Part shown: piece after piece, positions 1 through 5,537 of the stretch
Layout: the number at the start of each line of letters is the position of its first letter
Numbering within the stretch: position 1 is the stretch's first letter
Assembly (NCBI GenBank): GCA_948505485.1
Contig: CAOPQH010000041.1
Location: 5,350-12,197, forward strand
Direction: 5' to 3'
DNA length: 6,848 nt
Origin: an uncultured Clostridia bacterium
GTDB taxonomy: Bacteria > Bacillota > Clostridia > TANB77 > CAG-508
Position numbers and translations under genes: made by a program
The notes under the pieces: generated by a model
The model's input: the letters and a program-made list of their open reading frames with translations, nothing else
Database searches by the model: none
Told to the model about the DNA's origin: nothing

Positions 1-431
1 GAATTATGAATCATATATTTGATTCATATGAGCCATACAAAGGTGATGTAGTAGCTCGTGTTAGAGGAACTATTATTGCATTTGAAAATGGTAAATCTGT
101 AACTTATGGTCTATATAATGCACAAGATAAAGGAGATTTATTTATAGGACCAGGTGTAGAAGTATATGAAGGAATGATAGTTGGATTAAATTCAAGAGGA
201 GAAGATTTAGCTATAAATGTATGTAAAGAAAAACACTTAACAAACACAAGAGCATCAGGATCTGACGAGGCATTACGATTAGTTCCACCAATTCAAATGT
301 CATTAGAAAAAGCCATAGAATTCATACAAGATGACGAATTAGTAGAAGTTACACCAGAATCAATTAGATTAAGAAAGAAAATATTAGATTCTAAAGAAAG
401 AGAAAGAGCTGCACGAAATAGCAATAAATAG
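1..431 (+). CDS. typA: Translational GTPase TypA/BipA, C-terminal fragment (5' end outside window)
   Basis: This is the last ~142 codons of a BipA/TypA protein, a ribosome-binding GTPase of the EF-G/LepA class needed for stress and cold growth and ribosome assembly. The reading frame is open to the left edge. The ATG at 6 is internal, inside the family block ending in IMNHIFDSYEPYKGD, so it is not a start. Recognisable C-terminal blocks are the GDVVAR/RGTIIAFENGKSVTYGLYNAQDKGDLFIGPG segments, the NVCKEKHLTNTRAS stretch, and SGSDEALRLVPP followed by MSLEKAIEFIQDDELVEVTPESIRLRKKIL. These form the BipA-specific C-terminal domain that contacts the ribosome. The GTPase domain lies upstream of the window. 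Full-length family members have roughly 600 residues. The stop at 429-431 runs directly into the ribosome binding site of the next gene, so the two are probably co-transcribed. Confidence 0.95.
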   Translation, partial: IMNHIFDSYEPYKGDVVARVRGTIIAFENGKSVTYGLYNAQDKGDLFIGPGVEVYEGMIVGLNSRGEDLAINVCKEKHLTNTRASGSDEALRLVPPIQMSLEKAIEFIQDDELVEVTPESIRLRKKILDSKERERAARNSNK

Positions 432-515
432 GAGGCGATATAAGATGATTTCAGATTCTAGAAAAAGGTTTTTGATGCAAGTAATGGTAAAGCAGTACCA
501 GGATTAGGTGTAGAA
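431..515 (+). other. Ribosome binding site, likely true start and broken 5' end of the next gene
   Basis: GGAGG at 431-435 sits 9 nt before ATG 445, the best start signal in this stretch. That ATG frame encodes about 20 codons (MISDSRKRFLMQ...) and stops at 505-507. The frame of the downstream gene, read back from 516, stays open to 462 and gives protein-like sequence (KKVFDASNGKAVPGLGVE) with the codon choices of the neighbours. The two frames meet at the A-run 462-466. One extra A there would join them into a single 118-residue protein starting MISDSRKK. A weaker reading is a 20-codon leader peptide coupled to the ATG at 516, which has AGGTG at 506-510. I favour a real or sequencing frameshift. 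Confidence 0.6.
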
Positions 516-800
516 ATGGTAACATATCATTTAGGTAGAGAAGAATATTGTAAAAGAAAGGCAAATGCGAAGCCAAATCCAGATACTGAAGAAAGGATGA
601 GTATTTTTAGAGAGATACATAAACTATTAGATTATGGATTGAGTAAAAATGAAACATTGCAAAGAGTAACTGAAAAATTTCAAGATTCAAAGTATACAGA
701 TTTTTTTAAATCTTGGGTTGAAGATCAATATAATAAAAGAATAAGACAATTAGTAAATAAGCAAAAAAAGCATGAAAGTGATGTAGATAGAGAAAAATGA
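516..800 (+). CDS. Hypothetical charged small protein, probably 5'-frameshifted
   Basis: I do not recognise this family. As read from ATG 516 it is 94 residues. It is highly charged and probably all-helical, without a signal peptide or membrane segment. The middle (EERMSIFREIHKLLDYGLSKNETLQRV) looks like two amphipathic helices, and the tail (RIRQLVNKQKKHESDVDREK) is basic and acidic and may be coiled or disordered. ATG 516 has only AGGTG at 506-510. The strong GGAGG at 431-435 and the open frame back to 462 suggest that the native protein starts at 445 and has about 118 residues (see the 431-515 entry). Its TGA stop at 798-800 overlaps the next ATG at 797, so its translation is coupled to the methyltransferase gene. 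Its position between typA and a tRNA methyltransferase hints at translation or RNA work, but nothing in the sequence proves that. Confidence 0.75.
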   Translation: MVTYHLGREEYCKRKANAKPNPDTEERMSIFREIHKLLDYGLSKNETLQRVTEKFQDSKYTDFFKSWVEDQYNKRIRQLVNKQKKHESDVDREK

Positions 801-1384
801 ATAAACTAGAACTAGAAAAAATAAAGCAAAAAGCTTTAGAAGACCATATACCAATTATAATGGATGACACATTAGAAGTGATAGCTAAATATTTAAAAGA
901 GTTAAAACCTAAAAGAATATTAGAAATAGGTACTGCAGTAGGATATTCTGCAATATGCTTTTCAAAGTATTTAGGAAAAAATGGTATAATAGATACGATT
1001 GAAAGAGATTTAGAAAGAGTACAAGAGGCAAAAGAAAATATAAAAAAAGTTGGAGTAGAAGAAAAAATTAACATATATGAAGGCGATGCAGTAGAAATTT
1101 TACCAACTTTAAATGAAAAATATGATGTTGTATTTATTGATGCTGCGAAAGGAAAATATCCATTTTTCTTAAAAGAATCAATTAGAATGATTAAACCAAA
1201 TGGAATAATTTTTGCAGATAACATTTTATATAAAGGTTATGTTATGAGTGATTATAACAAGCATAAACAACGTACAGCTGTAAGAAATTTACGTGAATAT
1301 ATAAAAGAAGTTACTCAAAATCCTAATATACAAACTGAAATTTTAGAAGTAGGAGATGGATTAGCTATAAGTAAAATAAAATAA
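797..1384 (+). CDS. trmR: SAM-dependent O-methyltransferase, TrmR/YrrM type (tRNA 5-hydroxyuridine methyltransferase)
   Basis: A 195-residue class I methyltransferase of the O-methyltransferase family 3 (PF01596). The SAM-binding motif I is RILEIGTAVGYSA (~40-52), the acidic end of strand 2 is IDTIERD, and the metal/substrate block is YDVVFIDAAKGKYPFFL (~110-126) followed by GIIFADNILYKGYV. FIDAAKGKY and DNILYKG are typical of Bacillus YrrM, now TrmR, which methylates 5-hydroxyuridine at tRNA position 34 to 5-methoxyuridine. The N-terminus is about 20 residues shorter than in Bacillus relatives as I recall them, but the core is complete. The start overlaps the upstream stop (ATGA, 797-800) and has only a poor ribosome binding site (gatagag), so it should depend on translational coupling. 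The partner hydroxylation enzyme is the U32-family gene at 3375, on the same strand. Catechol-type or other small-molecule O-methylation is the alternative function. Confidence 0.88.
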   Translation: MNKLELEKIKQKALEDHIPIIMDDTLEVIAKYLKELKPKRILEIGTAVGYSAICFSKYLGKNGIIDTIERDLERVQEAKENIKKVGVEEKINIYEGDAVEILPTLNEKYDVVFIDAAKGKYPFFLKESIRMIKPNGIIFADNILYKGYVMSDYNKHKQRTAVRNLREYIKEVTQNPNIQTEILEVGDGLAISKIK

Positions 1385-1389
1385 GAAAA

Positions 1390-1420
1390 CACCCACCAAA
1401 TAATTATACTTTGGTGGGTG
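1390..1420 (-). terminator. Rho-independent terminator hairpin between convergent genes
   Basis: A perfect 11-bp stem (CACCCACCAAA 1390-1400 with TTTGGTGGGTG 1410-1420) and a 9-nt loop. Read on the minus strand it is followed by TTTTCTTATTTTATTT, a good U-tract, so it mainly serves the RelA-like gene that stops at 1428. Read on the plus strand the flank is AAATTAG. It can therefore only weakly terminate the methyltransferase transcript, although its stem starts 6 nt after that gene's stop. Confidence 0.85.
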
Positions 1421-1427
1421 AAATTAG

Positions 1428-2477
1428 TTAGAGTCTAACAGAGGGATTAATTCTTCTAGCTGTAAACATCTTTGGATAATGCAATCCATCTGTATCGTTT
1501 TCGACTTTTTTGTAGTCTTTGAAACAGACGATGTTAACTTTAGAAAAATCATCAATTGTGAAAATATCTTTAATAACGTCATATTTTTTATCACTATATT
1601 CATTATGTGATGCTTCTAAATTTTCAGCATAATCATCCATATAGTGATCTCTAATCTGTCCTTCAATTGTTGCTCCTGGCAATATTGGAGAATCTTTTCG
1701 TAGAAACAATACAAAATGAATAGATTGATATCCATTTTTTTTTGGTGTAGATACATAGTTTTTTATCAAACTATCATATTGTATTTTTGTCTTTTTGGGC
1801 ACGATAACAGTAGGATGTTCTTTCGGATCAAACGTATCTGTATCGGTTATAGAAAGTTCCATAAATGAAAATGGAAGACTTAATAGATACTTAATACGTT
1901 CCTTATCGAAATTAGTAATTTTAGGATTTTCAGAAATCCAATTTTCGAATTCCAGCTTGAGTTTCCGATTCTTATTACCTAAAATTCCTAGAATATAATT
2001 GGTAAGTTCTTCAACATAACCAATTGTTTTGTACCCAGATATTGTATTTGAAACGATGCCTCTAAAAGCAAATCTATCATATACTTTTTGTGCATCTTTT
2101 CCATTGAATGCACGTTCAAACATTTTTGAAAGATCTTTTTCGAGACTTTTTCTACGCGATATATAATTTATATCAATGTCAAATTCCTTACTACTGTTCA
2201 TCCAAATAGTAATGTACAATAGTAAAAAGTTTATATCTGTGGTTAAGTTTGTTAGCTCAAAAGTGGTTTTTCTATCACTAATGCATACATCTAAACCACT
2301 TAAAAAGTCATCCCTTATCTTACAATCGTTATCATTATTGATATCTGCTGAAGATAAGATATCATATAGATTCTCACATATTTCTACAATATTATTGGAG
2401 CATTTAGCAGCAATATTATATGCAGAATGATATTGTTTGATTATCCGATTAGGGATATTAACTTGTTCTTTTGCCAT
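1428..2477 (-). CDS. Stand-alone RelA/SpoT synthetase-domain protein (divergent)
   Basis: A 349-residue protein with a RelA/SpoT nucleotidyltransferase domain (PF04607). Visible motifs are RRKSLEKDLSKM (109-119, G-loop-like), DRFAFRGIV (134-142, matching the Rel DxxAxR motif with the Mg-binding Asp), YVSTPKKNGYQSIH (241-254, matching YIATPKxNGYQSLH) and IEGQIRDHYMDDYAENLEASHNEY (271-294, matching EVQIRTxxMxxxAExxxAAHxxY). D134, R139, Y250, H254, E272 and R276 are kept, so it may still transfer pyrophosphate from ATP. There is no HD hydrolase, TGS or ACT domain. The first ~100 residues are helical and unlike classic Rel. About 50-60 extra residues (~155-225) split the domain. The ribosome binding site AAGGAGG (2488-2494) lies 10 nt before the ATG and the promoter at 2524-2552 is near consensus. 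Codons such as ATC, CGG and TCC are commoner than in neighbouring genes, hinting at transfer. It may be a small alarmone synthetase, a toxSAS-type toxin that modifies tRNA or nucleotides, or a defence gene. Confidence 0.85.
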   Translation of the reverse strand: MAKEQVNIPNRIIKQYHSAYNIAAKCSNNIVEICENLYDILSSADINNDNDCKIRDDFLSGLDVCISDRKTTFELTNLTTDINFLLLYITIWMNSSKEFDIDINYISRRKSLEKDLSKMFERAFNGKDAQKVYDRFAFRGIVSNTISGYKTIGYVEELTNYILGILGNKNRKLKLEFENWISENPKITNFDKERIKYLLSLPFSFMELSITDTDTFDPKEHPTVIVPKKTKIQYDSLIKNYVSTPKKNGYQSIHFVLFLRKDSPILPGATIEGQIRDHYMDDYAENLEASHNEYSDKKYDVIKDIFTIDDFSKVNIVCFKDYKKVENDTDGLHYPKMFTARRINPSVRL

Positions 2478-2523
2478 TATAAAATGACCTCCTTTTTAAT
2501 TTTTTATAAAATTCACGTAGCTT

Positions 2524-2552
2524 ATTATATCATCTTTTAAGGAAATGGTCAA
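2524..2552 (-). promoter_or_regulatory. Sigma-A type promoter for the RelA-like gene
   Basis: On the minus strand, TTGACC (2547-2552) and a perfect TATAAT (2524-2529) are separated by exactly 17 bp. The expected start is near 2517, giving a ~40-nt leader before the ATG at 2477 with AAGGAGG inside it. This is the most consensus-like promoter in the window. It implies independent, possibly constitutive, expression. Confidence 0.85.
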
Positions 2553-2562
2553 TTTTTGTAAG

Positions 2563-2637
2563 ATTTAAGTTTCGGTTTTTTTATAATTATATAGAAATTT
2601 TTTTCTAATATCAATATAAAAAAACTGAAACTTAAAT
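2563..2637. repeat. Long inverted repeat with nested hairpin
   Basis: The 22-nt arms at 2563-2584 and 2616-2637 are complementary except for one position (CGG against CTG on the plus strand), which becomes a G-U wobble in RNA read from the plus strand. The 31-nt centre holds a second small palindrome (TAGAAA 2592-2597 with TTTCTA 2602-2607). The arms carry runs of seven T or A. It lies between the CmpB-like stop and the promoter of the RelA-like gene, 10 bp upstream of the -35 box. It may be an extra terminator shielding that promoter, a protein-binding palindrome, or the remnant of a mobile element. Confidence 0.75.
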
Positions 2638-2646
2638 TTAATATAA

Positions 2647-2678
2647 AAAGAAACTTTTATAAAAATAAAAATTTCTTT
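2647..2678 (-). terminator. AU-rich terminator-like hairpin overlapping the CmpB-like stop codon
   Basis: The 14-nt arms 2647-2660 and 2665-2678 pair fully apart from one position, which is a G-U wobble in minus-strand RNA, around a 4-nt loop. The stop codon of the membrane protein gene (2677-2679) starts inside the stem. The flank on the minus strand is TTATATTAAA, only moderately U-rich, and the stem has almost no G-C pairs. Termination would be weak on its own, and the larger inverted repeat just beyond may help. Confidence 0.45.
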
Positions 2679-3231
2679 AAAATAAATATTTACTTATTGA
2701 AACTATAGTATCAAATGCATAAATAACCGCAAATAAATATAATGCCAATAATTGAGAGTAATAAGGAATACGATACAATAATTTATCTACATATTTTTTT
2801 ACAAAAGGATGAATATGATTAACAAACATAATAGCAAAGATTCCCCATACAAACGAATAAAAAATACTTATTCGTCCATTTAAATTAAAAAAATCATTTG
2901 TATAATCCCACCATTTGGAAGCAAAAAGAGCATCTAATACATAACTTGCTAAATATTCAAAAACAGAAAATATCACAATAGAAAAAATGAACAATTTTAA
3001 GGAATTTTCTTTATATTTTTCTATATATTTAACCATAATAACTGCGCCAAACCCATAAATAGGGCAAATAGGTCCAAATAAAAATCCTCTTTTTACAAAA
3101 TATCCAAAGTTATATACAGCATAAGCTGTTTCTAATAGCCAACCAATAAAAGCATATATAAAAAATATTAATAATATATAATAAAATGAATTTAAATTTT
3201 TATCATCCTTAATTATTTTTTCTTCATCCAT
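2677..3231 (-). CDS. CmpB-type integral membrane protein (PF06541, putative ABC-transporter type IV)
   Basis: A 184-residue membrane protein with about five hydrophobic segments (~15-35, 50-68, 78-100, 118-138, 158-180). Family signatures are GWLLE (30-34) in the first segment, RGFLFGPICPIYGFG (48-62), SKWWDY (105-110) and NGRIS followed by WG (118-130). These match the PF06541 family, whose members are common in Firmicutes and labelled as putative ABC-transporter permeases. No ATPase partner is present here and the true role is unknown. The ATG at 3231 is preceded by AGGTGA (3236-3241), 4 nt away. A promoter at 3250-3278 gives a very short leader. It is divergent from the U32 gene and upstream of the RelA-like gene on the same strand, with hairpins and a fresh promoter between them, so they are probably separate transcription units. 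Confidence 0.85.
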   Translation of the reverse strand: MDEEKIIKDDKNLNSFYYILLIFFIYAFIGWLLETAYAVYNFGYFVKRGFLFGPICPIYGFGAVIMVKYIEKYKENSLKLFIFSIVIFSVFEYLASYVLDALFASKWWDYTNDFFNLNGRISIFYSFVWGIFAIMFVNHIHPFVKKYVDKLLYRIPYYSQLLALYLFAVIYAFDTIVSISKYLF

Positions 3232-3249
3232 AGAATCACCTATAACATA

Positions 3250-3278
3250 ATTTTAAATATAATATCAAAAAAAGTCAA
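3250..3278 (-). promoter_or_regulatory. Sigma-A type promoter for the CmpB-like gene
   Basis: On the minus strand, TTGACT (3273-3278) and TAAAAT (3250-3255) have 17 bp between them. Transcription would begin near 3243, only about 12 nt before the ATG, just enough to include AGGTGA. Confidence 0.6.
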
Positions 3279-3293
3279 AAAAGTAAATAATAA

Positions 3294-3322
3294 TTGTAAA
3301 TAATGTTATTTTATGCTATATT
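3294..3322 (+). promoter_or_regulatory. Sigma-A type promoter (extended -10) for the U32-family gene
   Basis: TTGTAA (3294-3299), a 17-bp spacer and TATATT (3317-3322), with TG two bases upstream of the -10 hexamer (TGC-TATATT). The start would be near 3329, giving a ~46-nt leader with AAAGGGAG (3358-3365) 9 nt before ATG 3375. Its -35 box lies 15 bp from the -35 of the divergent CmpB-like promoter. Confidence 0.65.
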
Positions 3323-3374
3323 AAATAATATGCAGATAATAGTTATTTAGAATAAAGAAAGGGAGAATATTATA

Positions 3375-4607
3375 ATGAAAAAAGAAGTAGAATTATTAGC
3401 ACCAGCAGGTTCTTTTGAAAAAGCAAAAATAGCATTTTTATATGGAGCAGATGCAGTATATGCAGGAACATCATCATTATCATTAAGAACAAGAGCTGAT
3501 ATGCAAGACAATGATCTAGAAGATACAATAAAATATGCACACAGTATAGGAAAAAAAGTATATGTAACACTTAATATATTTGCTTGGGATGAAAAATATG
3601 AAGAAATAATCGAAATGGCGAAGAAACTAGAAACATTAAAACCTGATGGAATAATTGTAGCAGACGGAGGAGTAATAGAAGTAGTAAAAAAATATGCACC
3701 AAGTATTCCAATAAATGTTAGTACACAGGCTAATATAGTTAGTCTTCATGACTGTAATTTTTGGCATAAAAATGGTGGCAAAAGAATGATAATGGCAAGG
3801 GAATTAAACAAAGAGCAATTAAAGTATATAATGGAAAATAAACCAGAAGATATGGAAATAGAAATATTTATACATGGTGCAATATGTTTTTCATATTCTG
3901 GAAGATGTTTTTTAAGTGACTTTTTATCATGCAGAAGTGCAAATTTAGGAGACTGTAGCCAAAGCTGTAGATGGTCATATAACTTATATGCAGAAGAAGC
4001 AAACAATCCAGGAGAGTTAATGCCAATTGAAACAAATGAATATGGAACAAGCATATTTTCATCAAAAGATTTGTGTTTGATAAAAGAAATTCCAGAGATA
4101 ATAGATATGGGTATAGATAGCTTAAAAATAGAAGGAAGATTAAAAACAGAATATTATGTTGCAAGTATAGTTAATAGCTATAGAAATGCAATTGATGACT
4201 ATAAAAAAGATCCACAAAATTATGATTATACTAAGTATTTAAAAGAAATAGAAAAAGTAAAAACAAGAGGATTAACTACCTTTTATTTCAATGATAGAAA
4301 TAATAAAGATATTCAAGAATATAGTGGTAAACAATATAATGAAAAATACGAATTTGGTGGGAAAGTATTAGAGTATAATAAAGAAAAATCAGTAATAGAA
4401 ATTAGGAACAAATTAAAAGTTGGAGATGAATTAGAAATTTTAGTTCCATATAAATTAGAACCAATTAGCTTCCAAATAGAAAGATTATGGAATTCAGAAA
4501 CAGATAAAGAAATTGAATTTATTAGTCCAGGAGTAAAAGGCCAAACTGTTAAAATTAAGTTACCAATTAAGTGTGATAAAGATTGGATAATAAGAAGAAA
4601 AAAATGA
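3375..4607 (+). CDS. trhP: U32 peptidase-family protein, TrhP type (tRNA U34 hydroxylation)
   Basis: A 410-residue U32-family protein. The N-terminal TIM-barrel start ELLAPAGSFEKAKIAFLYGADAVYAG and the block KVYVTLNIF are typical. The U32 signature EIFIHGAICFSYSGRCFLS (~163-181) is complete. It is followed by SCRSANLGDCSQSCRW, giving Cys171, Cys178, Cys194 and Cys198 as probable iron-sulfur ligands, with an extra Cys186. FSSKDLCLI and DMGIDSLKIEGRLKTEYYV follow. The last ~90 residues (FGGKVLEYNKEKSVIEIRNKLKVGDELEIL) match the U32 C-terminal beta domain. Bacillus YrrN/YrrO and Escherichia YegQ of this family are TrhP proteins, which make 5-hydroxyuridine at tRNA position 34 using prephenate. 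The TrmR-like enzyme encoded at 797 would methylate the product. Despite the family name, a protease role is unlikely. There is only one copy here, against two adjacent paralogues in Bacillus. TrhP over other U32 subfamilies is inferred from length, C-terminal domain and context. Confidence 0.88.
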   Translation: MKKEVELLAPAGSFEKAKIAFLYGADAVYAGTSSLSLRTRADMQDNDLEDTIKYAHSIGKKVYVTLNIFAWDEKYEEIIEMAKKLETLKPDGIIVADGGVIEVVKKYAPSIPINVSTQANIVSLHDCNFWHKNGGKRMIMARELNKEQLKYIMENKPEDMEIEIFIHGAICFSYSGRCFLSDFLSCRSANLGDCSQSCRWSYNLYAEEANNPGELMPIETNEYGTSIFSSKDLCLIKEIPEIIDMGIDSLKIEGRLKTEYYVASIVNSYRNAIDDYKKDPQNYDYTKYLKEIEKVKTRGLTTFYFNDRNNKDIQEYSGKQYNEKYEFGGKVLEYNKEKSVIEIRNKLKVGDELEILVPYKLEPISFQIERLWNSETDKEIEFISPGVKGQTVKIKLPIKCDKDWIIRRKK

Positions 4608-4634
4608 AGGTGTAATCGATGATTACACCTTTTT
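4607..4634. terminator. Two-way Rho-independent terminator shared by convergent genes
   Basis: An 11-bp perfect stem (4607-4617 with 4621-4631) closes a 3-nt loop. On the plus strand the T-run 4630-4634 follows. On the minus strand the flank reads TTCATTTTTTTTCTTCTT, a long U-tract. The U32 gene's stop (4605-4607) touches the left arm, and the DUF368 gene's stop (4623-4625) lies inside the right arm, so one element ends both transcripts. Confidence 0.9.
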
Positions 4635-5417
4635 AAATGAACTAGATATAATAAAACCAATAGAAATGCAAAGTATAGAAATAATAATTTCTAAAACTGA
4701 ATTCATACTAGGATATAAAATTATTATAGAGCCCAAAGTAAATCCAATAATAGAATAGAAAGAAGGTCCATAATAATTATTTAATAAAAATTTTGTTATG
4801 CAAATCCAAATTATACCACCTATAATAAGACCTATTCCTATAGGTATAAGAACAGGGAAATATAAATAAGAAACAGAAGATAAATAAGTGCTATACACAC
4901 CTAATAACATTAAAATAATAGTACTACTTACACCAGGTACGATTATGCCAATAGACATTGCAAATCCTGAAAAAATTAAGTAAGGGTAATCAAAATATAA
5001 TAATGAATTAGTAGTTAAGTTTTTTTCAAAATAAACTGTTAGTATACCTATAACAAGAGCTAAAATTAAAAATATAATATAATGTAATCTAAAAGTAATT
5101 TTAGAATGTACTTCTTTAAATAAACTAGGAATAGTTCCTAAAATTAAACCAATAAATATAGATTTTGTTTGTACAGGGAAAGAGTATAGTAAATAGTTTA
5201 ATATGTTTCCAAATACTAAAACTCCAAATACTCCTCCTAAGATAATAGGAAATAGAAATTTTAAATTTTCCTTAAAGTTTTTAAAAATTCCTAAAATACT
5301 ATCAATTAATTTTTCATATATTCCAAAAATAACACAAAGTACACCACTGCTAATTCCTGGGAGTATTGCACCAGCACCTATAGCCATACCTTTAAAATAA
5401 TCTTTTAAAAAATTCAT
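4623..5417 (-). CDS. popT: DUF368 family membrane protein (PopT-type undecaprenyl-phosphate transporter)
   Basis: A polytopic membrane protein of the DUF368 family (PF04018), with about eight hydrophobic stretches. Members of this family (PopT, Vibrio VCA0040) were shown to return the lipid carrier undecaprenyl phosphate across the cytoplasmic membrane for cell-wall synthesis. Family blocks are GMAIGAGAILPGISSGVLCVIFGIYEKLI (10-38) and the related second half MSIGIIVPGVSSTIILMLLGVY (154-175). Together they show an internal repeat with PGIS and PGVS turns. GLILGTIPSLF and IIGFTLGSI also fit. I chose ATG 5417 (264 residues) because GGAG at 5424-5427 lies 6 nt upstream of it. The longer start at 5444 (273 residues) has no ribosome binding site and would put GGAG inside the gene. 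It is divergent from sigK with a 120-bp gap. I see no clear sigma-A promoter; a weak TTGAAA lies near 5470. Confidence 0.88.
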   Translation of the reverse strand: MNFLKDYFKGMAIGAGAILPGISSGVLCVIFGIYEKLIDSILGIFKNFKENLKFLFPIILGGVFGVLVFGNILNYLLYSFPVQTKSIFIGLILGTIPSLFKEVHSKITFRLHYIIFLILALVIGILTVYFEKNLTTNSLLYFDYPYLIFSGFAMSIGIIVPGVSSTIILMLLGVYSTYLSSVSYLYFPVLIPIGIGLIIGGIIWICITKFLLNNYYGPSFYSIIGFTLGSIIILYPSMNSVLEIIISILCISIGFIISSSFKKV

Positions 5418-5482
5418 AATCATCTCCAATATTAATTTATTCAATTATTTTTTAAAATATACAAAATTTTCAATGGTCATGC

Positions 5483-5509
5483 ACTTTTAGAAATAAGCGA
5501 CATATAATT
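5483..5509 (+). promoter_or_regulatory. Sigma-E/sigma-K-like promoter for sigK
   Basis: CATATAAT (5501-5508) matches the sigma-E -10 pattern CATACAAT in seven of eight positions and begins like the sigma-K CATA element. An AC at 5483-5484, 16 bp upstream, fits the sigma-K -35 box. No sigma-A -35 is visible at the right distance from the embedded TATAAT. Mother-cell control of sigK would fit known biology. The -35 evidence is thin. Confidence 0.45.
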
Positions 5510-5525
5510 CATGTATAGAGAAAAT

Positions 5526-5532
5526 GGAGGTG
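5526..5532 (+). promoter_or_regulatory. Strong ribosome binding site that fixes the sigK start
   Basis: GGAGGTG lies 5 nt before ATG 5538. The upstream in-frame ATG at 5511 would place this site inside the coding region and has no site of its own, so 5538 is the start. Confidence 0.85.
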
Positions 5533-5537
5533 CATTT

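Noticed and set aside
460..468. Programmed -1 frameshifting at A AAA AGG
   Set aside because: Only six codons precede the site, no stimulating hairpin is obvious after it, and the second codon re-pairs poorly. A missing A is simpler.
706..1224. Minus-strand open frame opposite the methyltransferase gene
   Set aside because: It lies opposite a clear family member, is rich in Ser, Phe and Ile as expected of an antisense frame in AT-rich DNA, and has no start signals.
3868..4164. Minus-strand open frames opposite the U32 gene (also around 3370-3570 and 3746-4054)
   Set aside because: They are Leu- and Ile-rich mirror frames of a well-supported gene, lack ribosome binding sites and match no family.
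5418..5444. Longer DUF368 start at 5444
   Set aside because: No ribosome binding site precedes it. GGAG at 5424-5427 is ideally placed for ATG 5417, and family homology begins after that.
5511..5537. Longer sigK start at ATG 5511
   Set aside because: The GGAGGTG at 5526-5532 would be inside the gene. The extra residues MYRENGGAF are not part of the pro-sequence, and the putative -10 box ends only 2 nt upstream.
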